Shown: in pieces, positions 8,611 through 15,861 of the stretch
Numbering within the stretch: position 1 is the first letter of the stretch
Layout: every line of letters begins with the position of its first letter
NCBI GenBank assembly: GCA_903830985.1
Contig: CAIKVZ010000225.1
Coordinates: 1 to 64,000, forward strand
Length of the DNA stretch: 64,000 nt
Direction: 5' to 3'
Source of the DNA: an uncultured beta proteobacterium
Lineage (GTDB): Bacteria; Pseudomonadota; Gammaproteobacteria; Burkholderiales; Burkholderiaceae_C
Translations under genes and position numbers: made by a program
The notes under the pieces: generated by a model
The model's database searches: none
Seen by the model: the letters and a program-made list of their open reading frames with translations, nothing else
Told to the model about the DNA's origin: nothing

Positions 8611-9291
8611 TCAGTTCTTGACGGCGACGCCGCCCATCATGACAAAGCCCTCGATCACCAGCCTCTTGCCCGGCAGCGCCGCGGGCAGCGTCTTGTCTTC
8701 CACGCCACCCATGATGGCGACCGCTCGGCACTCCACGCTCCAGTCGGCAGGCACCTTGAGCTCAATGCCACCCCAAAAGGCGAACACCTTCAAGTGGGCT
8801 TCGGACTGGATGGCGGCGCGGCGAAAATCAATTTCAACGCCGCCCATCACCGCCGTGGCCTCACCCCTTTGAAAATCCTGCGACACCACGGTGAGCTTGT
8901 TGCCGCTCATGATGGCCATGGCATTGACATCGCAGGCGCCATCGGTGGCGACGCCCTGATCGCTCAGCGACAGGCGACCCCGGCTGATCATGGCGAAACC
9001 GGCAGCGATGAGAAACAGCGGCCACCAGTCGCGCACACGAAAGCTGATGAGACCGATGTTGGACAAGGTCATCAGCACCCCGAGCGTGATCAGCACACCA
9101 CCCACGATGTAGCCCGAGGGCTGGCGGGTCTGGCTGATCCTGATGGCACCGACGAGCACGAAGACCGCCGGCCAGAACTGGATGATCTGGCGCGTGTTGA
9201 TCTGAAACAGGTTGTCGGCCAGGGCCAGCACGCCGATCAAAATGACAAAGATACCCAGCACCATGCGGGTTTGATCTCGATTCGGATTCAT
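8611..9291 (-). CDS. LiaF-like membrane protein with C-terminal beta-rich domain
   Basis: A 226-residue protein. The N-terminal ~110 residues carry four short membrane segments rich in G/I/L with charged turns (MVLGIFVILIGVLALADNLF, WPAVFVLVGAI, LFLIAAGFAMI), typical of LiaF-TM/DUF5668. The C-terminal ~110 residues form a repetitive beta-rich domain with MAIMSGNK, VMGGVEIDF, WGGIELKVP and IMGGVE repeats, as in LiaF and cell wall-active antibiotic response proteins. In Firmicutes LiaF represses the LiaRS envelope stress system. By analogy it may modulate the adjacent LytS-type kinase. It overlaps the upstream gene by 4 bp. Confidence 0.8.
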   Translation of the reverse strand: MNPNRDQTRMVLGIFVILIGVLALADNLFQINTRQIIQFWPAVFVLVGAIRISQTRQPSGYIVGGVLITLGVLMTLSNIGLISFRVRDWWPLFLIAAGFAMISRGRLSLSDQGVATDGACDVNAMAIMSGNKLTVVSQDFQRGEATAVMGGVEIDFRRAAIQSEAHLKVFAFWGGIELKVPADWSVECRAVAIMGGVEDKTLPAALPGKRLVIEGFVMMGGVAVKN

Positions 9292-9704
9292 TGTGCAGCC
9301 TGTTCGCAAGTCATTCTTCCCCGACCATACCAGCCGCGCACCAGCATCTGCAGCCCAATGGCCACGAGCAGCACCGGCCAACTGTTCTCAAAGCTCAGGC
9401 CCCAGAGTTGTTCCAGGCAGGCGAACAGCCAGACACCCAGTGCGATGCGCACCCCACCCTTGACAGCCTGGCGCACGGAAGCGGCACTGATGAGCCGGAT
9501 GAAGCCGCCCAGGGCGATCAGCAGCGGCAGGAAATGCCACCAACGGGCCTGCGGGCCCAGGTACTGCGTGAGGTCGATCCAGGCCAGACGGTCCAGCAAA
9601 AATATCGTGCCCAGCGCCACCAGCGTCACGCCCCAGAGCAATCGCCTTTGCGGTGTGCCACGGTGGCAGCTCAGTTGAGCATCTTGAATGTTTCGGTATC
9701 GCAT
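9288..9704 (-). CDS. small multi-spanning membrane protein, DUF5668/LiaI-like
   Basis: A 138-residue protein made of about four transmembrane segments (LLWGVTLVALGTIFLLDRL, WWHFLPLLIALGGFIRLI, GVRIALGVWLFACLEQLWGL, WPVLLVAIGLQMLVRGW) in the DUF5668 pattern. I chose the ATG at 9704 because AAGGA lies 6-7 nt upstream; the longer open frame gives no recognisable sequence. It is the first gene of a leftward operon and overlaps the LiaF-like gene as ATGA. It probably works with that protein in sensing membrane state. Confidence 0.78.
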   Translation of the reverse strand: MRYRNIQDAQLSCHRGTPQRRLLWGVTLVALGTIFLLDRLAWIDLTQYLGPQARWWHFLPLLIALGGFIRLISAASVRQAVKGGVRIALGVWLFACLEQLWGLSFENSWPVLLVAIGLQMLVRGWYGRGRMTCEQAAQ

Positions 9705-9734
9705 GTCAGGTCCTTTTGGAGTTGAGACAGCGCA

Positions 9735-9800
9735 ACGATAGCGGCACCAAGGCGGCCTGTCTTGCGGTTTTCGGTGAACGCCGCTTGGCGTCGGTGAACG
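9735..9800 (-). promoter_or_regulatory. candidate LytTR operator and operon promoter
   Basis: Two identical 10-bp direct repeats (TCGGTGAACG on the plus strand; CGTTCACCGA in operon direction) lie at 9771-9780 and 9791-9800, exactly 20 bp apart. Downstream on the minus strand are a -35-like AAGACA (9758-9763) and a -10-like TATCGT (9735-9740) with a 17-bp spacer. LytTR regulators bind paired direct repeats about two helical turns apart just upstream of -35, which this arrangement fits. The regulator encoded in the same operon is the obvious candidate. Confidence 0.5.
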
Positions 9801-9846
9801 GCGAACCTGGCGTGGCCGGAGAAATTTCAGCTGGCCGCCCAAAGAT

Positions 9847-9875
9847 TTGAAAACTGGTGGCAAATTTGCTACCAT
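9847..9875 (+). promoter_or_regulatory. PIN/RHH promoter with palindromic operator
   Basis: A -35-like TTGAAA (9847-9852) and a -10-like TACCAT (9870-9875) are 17 bp apart. A near-perfect palindrome GGTGGCAAATTTGCTACC (9856-9873) fills the spacer and the -10. The -10 ends 6 bp before the toxin ATG, which predicts a leaderless transcript. The RHH antitoxin of this pair is the likely repressor. Confidence 0.5.
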
Positions 9876-9881
9876 TCGCCC

Positions 9882-10307
9882 ATGATGTGCGCGGTACTGG
9901 ACACCAATATTTTTGTTGGCGCCTGCCTGGGAATCGGTGCGGCCAACCGCGTCGTCGGCATGTGCCTGGAAGGAAAGCTCCAGCCGCTGATGAGCGCCGC
10001 CCTGGTGGCCGAGTATGAAGACATGCTCGGGCGCACCACGCTTTTCAGGAACTGTCGATTGAGTCTGGCGGAACGTTCTGAATTGCTGGATATTTTTTTG
10101 GCCCAGACAAAATGGGTGCGCATCTATTTTGGCTGGCGACCGAACTTGCGGGATGAGTCCGACAATCACCTGATCGAGCTCGCTGTGGCGGGTGGCGCGG
10201 ACTTCATCCTCACGCGCAATGTGCGGGATTTTTCGGGAATGGAGTTGAGCTTTCCCGGCTTGAGAATCTTGAGTCCGGAGAAATTTTTGAAGGAGCAAAC
10301 ACGATGA
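9882..10307 (+). CDS. PIN-domain toxin (putative VapC/PilT-like RNase)
   Basis: A 141-residue PIN-domain protein. It starts MMCAVLDTNIFVGACL, giving the first acidic residue. Further acidic residues are in VAEYEDML, LRDESDNHLIELAVAGGADFILTRNVRDF, the typical second half of a PIN active site in the 'putative toxin-antitoxin toxin component, PIN family'. Such proteins are Mg-dependent RNases. The next ATG (9885) is an equally possible start. It overlaps the RHH gene by 4 bp (ATGA). Toxin-first order is common for this PIN subgroup. Confidence 0.82.
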   Translation: MMCAVLDTNIFVGACLGIGAANRVVGMCLEGKLQPLMSAALVAEYEDMLGRTTLFRNCRLSLAERSELLDIFLAQTKWVRIYFGWRPNLRDESDNHLIELAVAGGADFILTRNVRDFSGMELSFPGLRILSPEKFLKEQTR

Positions 10308-10519
10308 GTGCCTTGACGGTTCGACTGTCGGATGACAAACACCAGCGTTTGCGGCAACTCGCACTGGCACGATCGACCACCATCAATGGCCTGCTGGATG
10401 AAACCGTCACGCTGATGCTGGCCGAGTTTGATGCCGAGGTCCGCTACCGGGTGCGGGTCCAGCGCGGGGCGGGTCATCAGGCACGCGGTCTCAAGTTGCT
10501 GGCCAAGGCGGCTGCGTAG
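10304..10519 (+). CDS. ribbon-helix-helix antitoxin partner of the PIN toxin
   Basis: A 71-residue protein whose N-terminus (MSALTVRLSDDKHQRLRQLALARSTTINGLLDE) is a clear ribbon-helix-helix/Arc-type DNA-binding motif. The C-terminus is basic and probably wraps the toxin. The start overlaps the toxin stop as ATGA, so translation is coupled. It most likely represses the operon through the palindrome at 9856-9873. The stop is followed within 20 bp by the left 28-bp repeat. Confidence 0.75.
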   Translation: MSALTVRLSDDKHQRLRQLALARSTTINGLLDETVTLMLAEFDAEVRYRVRVQRGAGHQARGLKLLAKAAA

Positions 10520-10536
10520 CGTTTTGGGTTTTCGGC

Positions 10537-10564
10537 TTCAATGAAAATCCCGGCTCGCCGTGGC
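10537..10564. repeat. 28-bp direct repeat, left copy
   Basis: This 28-bp sequence is identical to 11218-11245. The right copy contains the last eight codons and stop of dnaE2, so this left copy is a duplicated dnaE2 3' end with no gene attached. The identity stops abruptly on both sides. The two copies bracket the DUF4160/DUF2442 pair, like attachment-site or target duplications around an inserted cassette. Confidence 0.85.
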
Positions 10565-10631
10565 GCGACGCCAAAGGCGCTCTTCTGACCCGATTGCAAA
10601 TCACCATGTTTGGGCCATACTCGGCACCACC

Positions 10632-10868
10632 ATGCCAACCGTGCTTCGCATCGGCCCCTATCGGTTCTTCTTCTATGCCAACGAAAGTGGCGAGCCACAC
10701 CACATTCATGTGCAGCATGAGCGCATGCTGGCAAAATTCTGGCTGACACCGGTATCGATCGCGCGCAGCAACGGGTTTTCGCCGCAAGACTTGAACAAAC
10801 TATTGAGCGTGGTGGAGTCCCATCGTGCAATTTTTGTGGAGGCGTGGAATGAATTTTTCAATGCTTAA
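10632..10868 (+). CDS. DUF4160 protein, putative toxin-antitoxin-like partner
   Basis: A 78-residue protein starting MPTVLRIGPYRFFFYANESGEPHHIHVQ, the hallmark of DUF4160 (GPYRFFFYSNE, PPHIHV). Biochemical role is unknown. Members are commonly followed by DUF2442 genes, as here, in small two-gene modules suspected to be toxin-antitoxin systems. The ATG at 10632 was chosen because the conserved sequence begins there; the frame extends 24 codons upstream without family similarity. A weak promoter (TTGCAA, 16 bp, CATACT) lies just upstream. Confidence 0.8.
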   Translation: MPTVLRIGPYRFFFYANESGEPHHIHVQHERMLAKFWLTPVSIARSNGFSPQDLNKLLSVVESHRAIFVEAWNEFFNA

Positions 10869-11121
10869 ATTGGCACCGAGGGCGATGGCTGTTTCGTGTT
10901 CGGAGGACGAGCTGATTGTCGCCTTGACCGACGGCCGGTCCCTGCATGTGCCCATCGCCTGGTTTCCCAGGCTGGCGCACGCCTCACCTGCCGAGCGTGC
11001 TGATTACGAACTTCTGGGTGATGGTGAAGGTGTCCATTGGGCGCAATTGGACGAAGATATTTCTGTTGCGGGACTGTTGGCCGGACAAGGCTCTGTCGAA
11101 GTAAAAGGCGCAATGGCCTGA
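10849..11121 (+). CDS. DUF2442 protein
   Basis: A 90-residue protein of the DUF2442 family: EDELIVALTDGRSLHVPIAWFPRLAHASPAER, then GDGEGVHWAQLDEDISVAGLLAG. The start at 10849 is supported by GGAGG 7 nt upstream, and the gene overlaps DUF4160 by 20 bp. Function is unknown; the pairing suggests the two proteins act together. Both genes sit between identical 28-bp repeats. Confidence 0.82.
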   Translation: MNFSMLKLAPRAMAVSCSEDELIVALTDGRSLHVPIAWFPRLAHASPAERADYELLGDGEGVHWAQLDEDISVAGLLAGQGSVEVKGAMA

Positions 11122-11217
11122 AGTCGCAGGCCGGGCGTGTCGACTCTTGCCAATTCCGGGTTGCGCTTAAGACTCAACGCACCAACGGACCCGAGTCGGT
11201 GCTTCCTCGCATCCACT

Positions 11218-11245
11218 TTCAATGAAAATCCCGGCTCGCCGTGGC
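11218..11245. repeat. 28-bp direct repeat, right copy (dnaE2 3' end)
   Basis: Identical to 10537-10564. This copy overlaps the final codons and the stop of dnaE2 on the minus strand. It is probably the original site, and the left copy the duplication. Confidence 0.85.
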
Positions 11246-14200
11246 CAGCCTTCCGAGCAGCGGGGTCAGGTCAACGAGTCGCTTGGCGATCACATGACGC
11301 ACCTGGCCGCCGCTGTCCACATCGCGCTGCCAGATGCCATACACCGCCAGTAGCTTGGCGTGCAGCAGTTCGCTGCGCTGGCGCTCGCGCAAGTCCTTCC
11401 AGATGATGACGTTGACGCAGCCGGTCTCGTCCTCCAGCGTGACAAAGGTCACGCCGTTGGCGGTCTGCGGCTGCTGGCGCACGGTGACGATGCCGCAGGC
11501 GCGCACCAGGGCGCCGCTTTGCAGCCCGCTCATGGCCTGCGCTGTCAGCAGCCTTTTCTTGGCCAGGGCTTCGCGCAGCAAGGCCAGCGGATGGCGCCGC
11601 AGCGTGAGTCCGGTGGCGGCGTAGTCGAAAACGATTTCCTCGCCCTCGGGCGCGGCTGGCAGTTCCAGCCAGTCCTCGTCCACCGGCACGCTTTTGAGCA
11701 GCGGCGGCGCGCTCTTCAAAGCGGAGGCGTCCCACACCTGCTGACGTCGGTGGCCCGACAGCGCGGCCAGCGCGTCGCCTGCCGCCAGCGCCTTGAGATC
11801 GCCCGCGTCCAGCTCGGCGCGCAAGCCCAGGTCCTCGGTGCTGGTGAAGGGCCTGGCCTGCCGCGCCGCCACGATGCGCTGCGCGCCATCGGTGCTCAAG
11901 CCCGCCACCATGTGCAGGCCGAGCCGAACGCAAGAATGGGGGTCAGATTCCAATTTTTTTGCCTCGTCATCGCGAGGCCGCAGGCCGTGGCGATCCATGC
12001 CGGAGAACTGCTGTGCTCGTGGATTGCCGCGTCCCGCCGCGGCCCGAGGGCCTCGCGGCTCAAGGCGCGCTCCTCGCAATGACGTTCCTGTCTCCAGCGT
12101 GCAATCCCAGTCGCTGGTCATCACGTCGACGGGCAGAACCTGCACGCCGTGGCGTTTGGCGTCCTGCACCAGTTGCGAGGGGCTGTAAAAGCCCAGGGGC
12201 TGGCTGTTCAGCAGGGCCACGAGAAAGCAGGCGGGTTCGTGTTTCTTCAGCCAGCAGCTCACATACACCAGCAGCGCAAAACTGGCGGCGTGGCTCTCGG
12301 GGAAACCGTATTCGCCAAAGCCCTCGATCTGCTTGAAGATGCCTTGCGCAAACTCCAGCGTGTAGCCGCGCTCGAGCATGCCGCCGACCATGCGGTCGTA
12401 GAACTTGTGCACGCCGCCCTTGCGCTTCCACGCCGCCATGGAGCGGCGCAGGCTGTCGGCCTCGCCGGCGCTGAAGCCCGCAGCCAGCATGGCGATCTGC
12501 ATCACCTGCTCCTGAAAAATCGGCACGCCCAGGGTGCGCTTGAGCGCCTCCTTGAGCTGCGGGCTGGGATAGACCACAGCGTCCGGGTTGGCGCGCGCCT
12601 GCAGGTAGGGATGGACCATGCCGCCCTGGATCGGCCCCGGGCGCACGATCGCCACCTCCACCACCAGGTCGTAGAAGCAGCGCGGTTTGAGGCGCGGCAG
12701 CATCGACATCTGGGCCCGGCTCTCGATCTGGAACACGCCCACGGTGTCGGCCGCGCAGATCATGTCGTAGGTGGCGCTGTCTTCGGCCGGGATGTCCTGC
12801 ATGGCGAAGGCATGGCCACGCTGCACGCTCATCAGGTCCAGGCAACGGCGAATCGCGCTGAGCATGCCCAGGGCCAGCACGTCGACCTTGAGCAGGCCCA
12901 TCTCGTCCAGGTCGTCCTTGTCCCACTGAATAATGCTTCTATCAATCATTGCAGCGTTTTCCACCGGCACCAGCCTCGTGAGCTTGCCCTGGGTGAGCAC
13001 AAAACCGCCGACATGCTGGCCCAGGTGACGGGGAAAACGCAGCAGCTGGCGCGACAGGTCCATCCACAGCGCCAGGCGCTGTGGCGAATGCTGGGCGGCG
13101 TCAGGTCCGAGTTGAGCTTGAGCGGCCTGCAGGCGCTCGGCCAGCAGTTCGCGGCTGTACATGCCGGGATGCTCGTGTGACAACGCGGCGATCAGCGAGG
13201 GGTCTATGCCCAGGGCGCGTCCCACGTCGCGCAAGGCGCTGCGCGGGCGGTAGCTCACCACCACGGCGGTCAGGGCCGCGCGCTCGCGCCCGTACTTGGC
13301 GTAGATGTACTGGATCACCTCCTCGCGCCGCTGGTGCTCGAAGTCCACATCGATGTCGGGCGGCTCGTCGCGCTCGCGGCTGATGAAGCGCTCGAACAGC
13401 ACGTTCATGCGCGACGGATCGACCTCGGTGATACCCAGGCAGTAGCACACGGCCGAGTTCGCCGCCGAGCCGCGCCCCTGGCACAGAATGTGGCGCCCGC
13501 GGGCAAAGCGCACGATGTCGTGCACCGTCAAAAAATACATCTCGTACTTCAGCTCGGCAATCAGCGCCAGCTCGTGTTCCACCTGGCCTTGCACGCAGGC
13601 CGGTATGCCCTGCGGGTAGCGCTCGGCCGCCCCTTCCCAGCTCAGGCGAGCCAGCGTTTGCGCCGGCGTCTGCCCCTCAATCACCGTCTCCATCGGGTAC
13701 TGGTAGCGGATCTCGTCCAGGTTGAAGTGACAGCGCGCCGCCACCTCCAGCGTGTTCTCCAGCAGTTGGCGCGGGTAGGTTTGCGCGAGCCGCAGGCGCT
13801 GCCGCAAATGCGCCTCGGCGTTGGCCTGCAGCGTCTGCCCGCATTGCGCCAGCGGCAGGCGCAGCCGGGTGGCGGTGAGCACGTCGTGCAGCGGCTTGCG
13901 GGAGCGCACATGCATCTGCACCCCGCCGCACGCCACCATGGGCACGCCGCTGGCGGTGCTGGCATATGTGAGCGTGTGCAGCCACAGTGCGTCGTCCATG
14001 CCATGCAGCAGCTCCACCGCGAGCCACAGCGGATCGGCAAAGCGCTCGCGCAGCCGCGTCAACAAAGCCAGCAACGACTGCTGATCGGTGTGGCTGTAGA
14101 ACCGGTGCTGCGGCAACAGCAACAACTCGCAATCCTCCAGCAGCCCCAGGTCGGCGTCGGCCAGCGTGAGACGGTACTCGCCCTTGGGCGCGGCCCGGCG

Positions 14201-14515
14201 CGCCGCCGTGATGAACTCGCACAGGTTGCCCCAGCCGTTCAGATTGCGCGGCAAGGCGATGAGGCCGAAGGGCTCGGCGTCGGTCCGTTGCAACGTGAAG
14301 GCGCTGCCCGGCAGCAGTTTCAGACCGAGCTTTTTCGCCTCGGTGTGGGCCCGCACCATGCCCGCCACAGAGCCGTCGTCGGTGATGGCCAGCGCGCTGT
14401 AACCCAGGGCGTGAGCCCGCGCCACCAGTTCTTCGGGCTGGGAGGCGCCCAGGCCAAAACTGAAGTTGGAGCGGCAGTGCAGTTCCGCATAAGCGGGCAG
14501 TTCGAGCGGCAGCAT
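11219..14515 (-). CDS. dnaE2: error-prone DNA polymerase DnaE2/ImuC
   Basis: A 1098-residue C-family polymerase, the catalytic member of the ImuA-ImuB-DnaE2 mutasome that performs SOS translesion synthesis. It begins MLPLELPAYAELHCRSNFSFGLGAS, the N-terminal PHP domain. The palm has PPDIDVDFEHQRREEVIQYIY with the catalytic aspartates near residue 390, and FPESHAASFALLVY is also present. The C-terminus has the OB-fold region (GALVRACGIVTVRQQPQTANGVTFVTLEDETG). The ATG overlaps the imuB stop by one base. Oddity: residues ~808-860 are not polymerase sequence but the translation of a palindromic repeat inserted in frame, between SDWDCTLE and VRLGLHMV. The last codons form one arm of a 28-bp direct repeat. 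Confidence 0.93.
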   Translation of the reverse strand: MLPLELPAYAELHCRSNFSFGLGASQPEELVARAHALGYSALAITDDGSVAGMVRAHTEAKKLGLKLLPGSAFTLQRTDAEPFGLIALPRNLNGWGNLCEFITAARRAAPKGEYRLTLADADLGLLEDCELLLLPQHRFYSHTDQQSLLALLTRLRERFADPLWLAVELLHGMDDALWLHTLTYASTASGVPMVACGGVQMHVRSRKPLHDVLTATRLRLPLAQCGQTLQANAEAHLRQRLRLAQTYPRQLLENTLEVAARCHFNLDEIRYQYPMETVIEGQTPAQTLARLSWEGAAERYPQGIPACVQGQVEHELALIAELKYEMYFLTVHDIVRFARGRHILCQGRGSAANSAVCYCLGITEVDPSRMNVLFERFISRERDEPPDIDVDFEHQRREEVIQYIYAKYGRERAALTAVVVSYRPRSALRDVGRALGIDPSLIAALSHEHPGMYSRELLAERLQAAQAQLGPDAAQHSPQRLALWMDLSRQLLRFPRHLGQHVGGFVLTQGKLTRLVPVENAAMIDRSIIQWDKDDLDEMGLLKVDVLALGMLSAIRRCLDLMSVQRGHAFAMQDIPAEDSATYDMICAADTVGVFQIESRAQMSMLPRLKPRCFYDLVVEVAIVRPGPIQGGMVHPYLQARANPDAVVYPSPQLKEALKRTLGVPIFQEQVMQIAMLAAGFSAGEADSLRRSMAAWKRKGGVHKFYDRMVGGMLERGYTLEFAQGIFKQIEGFGEYGFPESHAASFALLVYVSCWLKKHEPACFLVALLNSQPLGFYSPSQLVQDAKRHGVQVLPVDVMTSDWDCTLETGTSLRGARLEPRGPRAAAGRGNPRAQQFSGMDRHGLRPRDDEAKKLESDPHSCVRLGLHMVAGLSTDGAQRIVAARQARPFTSTEDLGLRAELDAGDLKALAAGDALAALSGHRRQQVWDASALKSAPPLLKSVPVDEDWLELPAAPEGEEIVFDYAATGLTLRRHPLALLREALAKKRLLTAQAMSGLQSGALVRACGIVTVRQQPQTANGVTFVTLEDETGCVNVIIWKDLRERQRSELLHAKLLAVYGIWQRDVDSGGQVRHVIAKRLVDLTPLLGRLATASRDFH
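11965..12084. repeat. palindromic repeat element inside dnaE2
   Basis: An imperfect inverted repeat. The left arm starts CGTCATCGCGAGG and ends GGCGATCCATG (11965-11999); the right arm starts TGGATTGCCGCG and ends CTCGCAATGACG (12020-12084). A related copy lies at 63643-63726. Directly beside it, 11938-11960 contains GGTCAGATTCCAATTTTTT, which looks like further inserted sequence. The insertion keeps the dnaE2 frame open, adding ~50 residues. No transposase is encoded, so it resembles a REP/MITE-like non-autonomous element. Confidence 0.75.
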
Positions 14516-15861
14516 CAGGCATAGATCCCGTGCAGGTACCAGGCGTCCGTTCCCAACCCCTGCGGCAGGCGCTCGCGGTACACCCACAGCAGGCCGGCGT
14601 GCGGACTTGAAGCGATGAAGTAGTCGCGCAGCGTGGCAGCAGGCGCCTCGAGCTGATCCCAGCCCATCACCTCGAGCCGCTGCGGCCCCACCAGCAACTG
14701 CAGCGCGCCCTGGTACAGCGGGCGATGCGCCTGCATCGCCAGCGGCAGCGGCTGCTCCAGCAGCCAGGGCGGATAGAGTGCGGCGTTGGGCAACTCGCTG
14801 GCGACCGCGCGCCGGGTCTGGCCGAAGGTTTTTTGCTGCATGGCCAGCGCCGCCTGCTGCGCGCATTGCAGCTGTTCGGGGCGATGCTCGGCGCGCAGCT
14901 GCAGACACAACACTTGCGACGCGCCCAGCCTGGCCCCCAGGCGTTCCACCAACTGGTGCAGGCTGTCACCGGCGAGGCGCTCCTCGAGCAGCAGGCTGGC
15001 GCTGGCCGTGGGCAGTGGCACCACCTCCAGCGACTGCAGCTGCAGGCTGTGCACCGGACAGGCCAGGATGCAGCGCGCCAACTGCTCGGCGGTGAGCCGC
15101 GCCAGATGGCCGATGTCACGCGTCACCTCTGCCGTGCGGATCACCAGGGCGTCGCTGTACGCCGCAGCCGCGCCGCTGCTGCGCCGGGCGTCATAAAACC
15201 AGGTCCATTGCAGCGCCAGCACGCCGCTTTGCCGCGCCAGCAACCAGGCCTGCAACTGGGCCAGCAGGCGCTGCGCCACGAACAGCAGCGCGCCCGACAC
15301 CTCAACCTGGGCGTGCAGCTCCAGCTTGACGGCAAACACCTCGGGCGCCACCAGCCAGCGGTGCGCCTCGTGCCGCAGCCCGAAGGCGCAGTCCAGCGCG
15401 TCCAGCAGGTCTGCGCCAAAACGCCGCACCACGCCGCCGCGCGGCAGCGCGCGCAAGGCCCCCCAGGTGTTGCATCCCAGCCGCGCCAGCGTGGCCAGAT
15501 GTTCTCGCGCCGCGCTCAGCGTGTGCAGAGGCAAGGCGTCGATCGGGTGATCTGGCTGGGGTTCTGCGCCCGGCACCGTGGGCGTGCAGCGCAACCGGGC
15601 CAGCGCCAGCAGCGCGGTGTCTGCCTGCCCCCAGGCACCGATCTCCAGCCCCGCTGTGGGCGACAGGACCCGTTGCAACAGCTTGTCGCGCCCGCCAAAC
15701 AGCCGCTCGCTGCCCGAGAGCTCGAGCAGCACGGCCTCGTCGTGCAGTGCCACGCGGGGCGTGAACTGCAAGGCCCACCAGCCCAGGGCGGCCTGCTGCT
15801 GCACTGGGCTCGGCGCGCACGCCTGGGCCTCAGACCCTGGCAGCAAGGCGATCCAGTACAT
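14515..15861 (-). CDS. imuB: ImuB, inactive Y-family polymerase subunit of the SOS mutasome
   Basis: A 448-residue DinB-like protein starting MYWIALLPGSEAQ. It has the Y-family layout, including ALHDEAVLLELSGSERLFGGRDKLL and the helix-hairpin-helix-like ATLARLGCNTWGALRALPRGGVVRRFG. ImuB proteins lack the catalytic acidic residues and act as the hub that binds DnaE2, ImuA and the beta clamp. The start at 15861 overlaps the imuA end by 32 bp. It lies between imuA and dnaE2, the standard order. Confidence 0.88.
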   Translation of the reverse strand: MYWIALLPGSEAQACAPSPVQQQAALGWWALQFTPRVALHDEAVLLELSGSERLFGGRDKLLQRVLSPTAGLEIGAWGQADTALLALARLRCTPTVPGAEPQPDHPIDALPLHTLSAAREHLATLARLGCNTWGALRALPRGGVVRRFGADLLDALDCAFGLRHEAHRWLVAPEVFAVKLELHAQVEVSGALLFVAQRLLAQLQAWLLARQSGVLALQWTWFYDARRSSGAAAAYSDALVIRTAEVTRDIGHLARLTAEQLARCILACPVHSLQLQSLEVVPLPTASASLLLEERLAGDSLHQLVERLGARLGASQVLCLQLRAEHRPEQLQCAQQAALAMQQKTFGQTRRAVASELPNAALYPPWLLEQPLPLAMQAHRPLYQGALQLLVGPQRLEVMGWDQLEAPAATLRDYFIASSPHAGLLWVYRERLPQGLGTDAWYLHGIYA

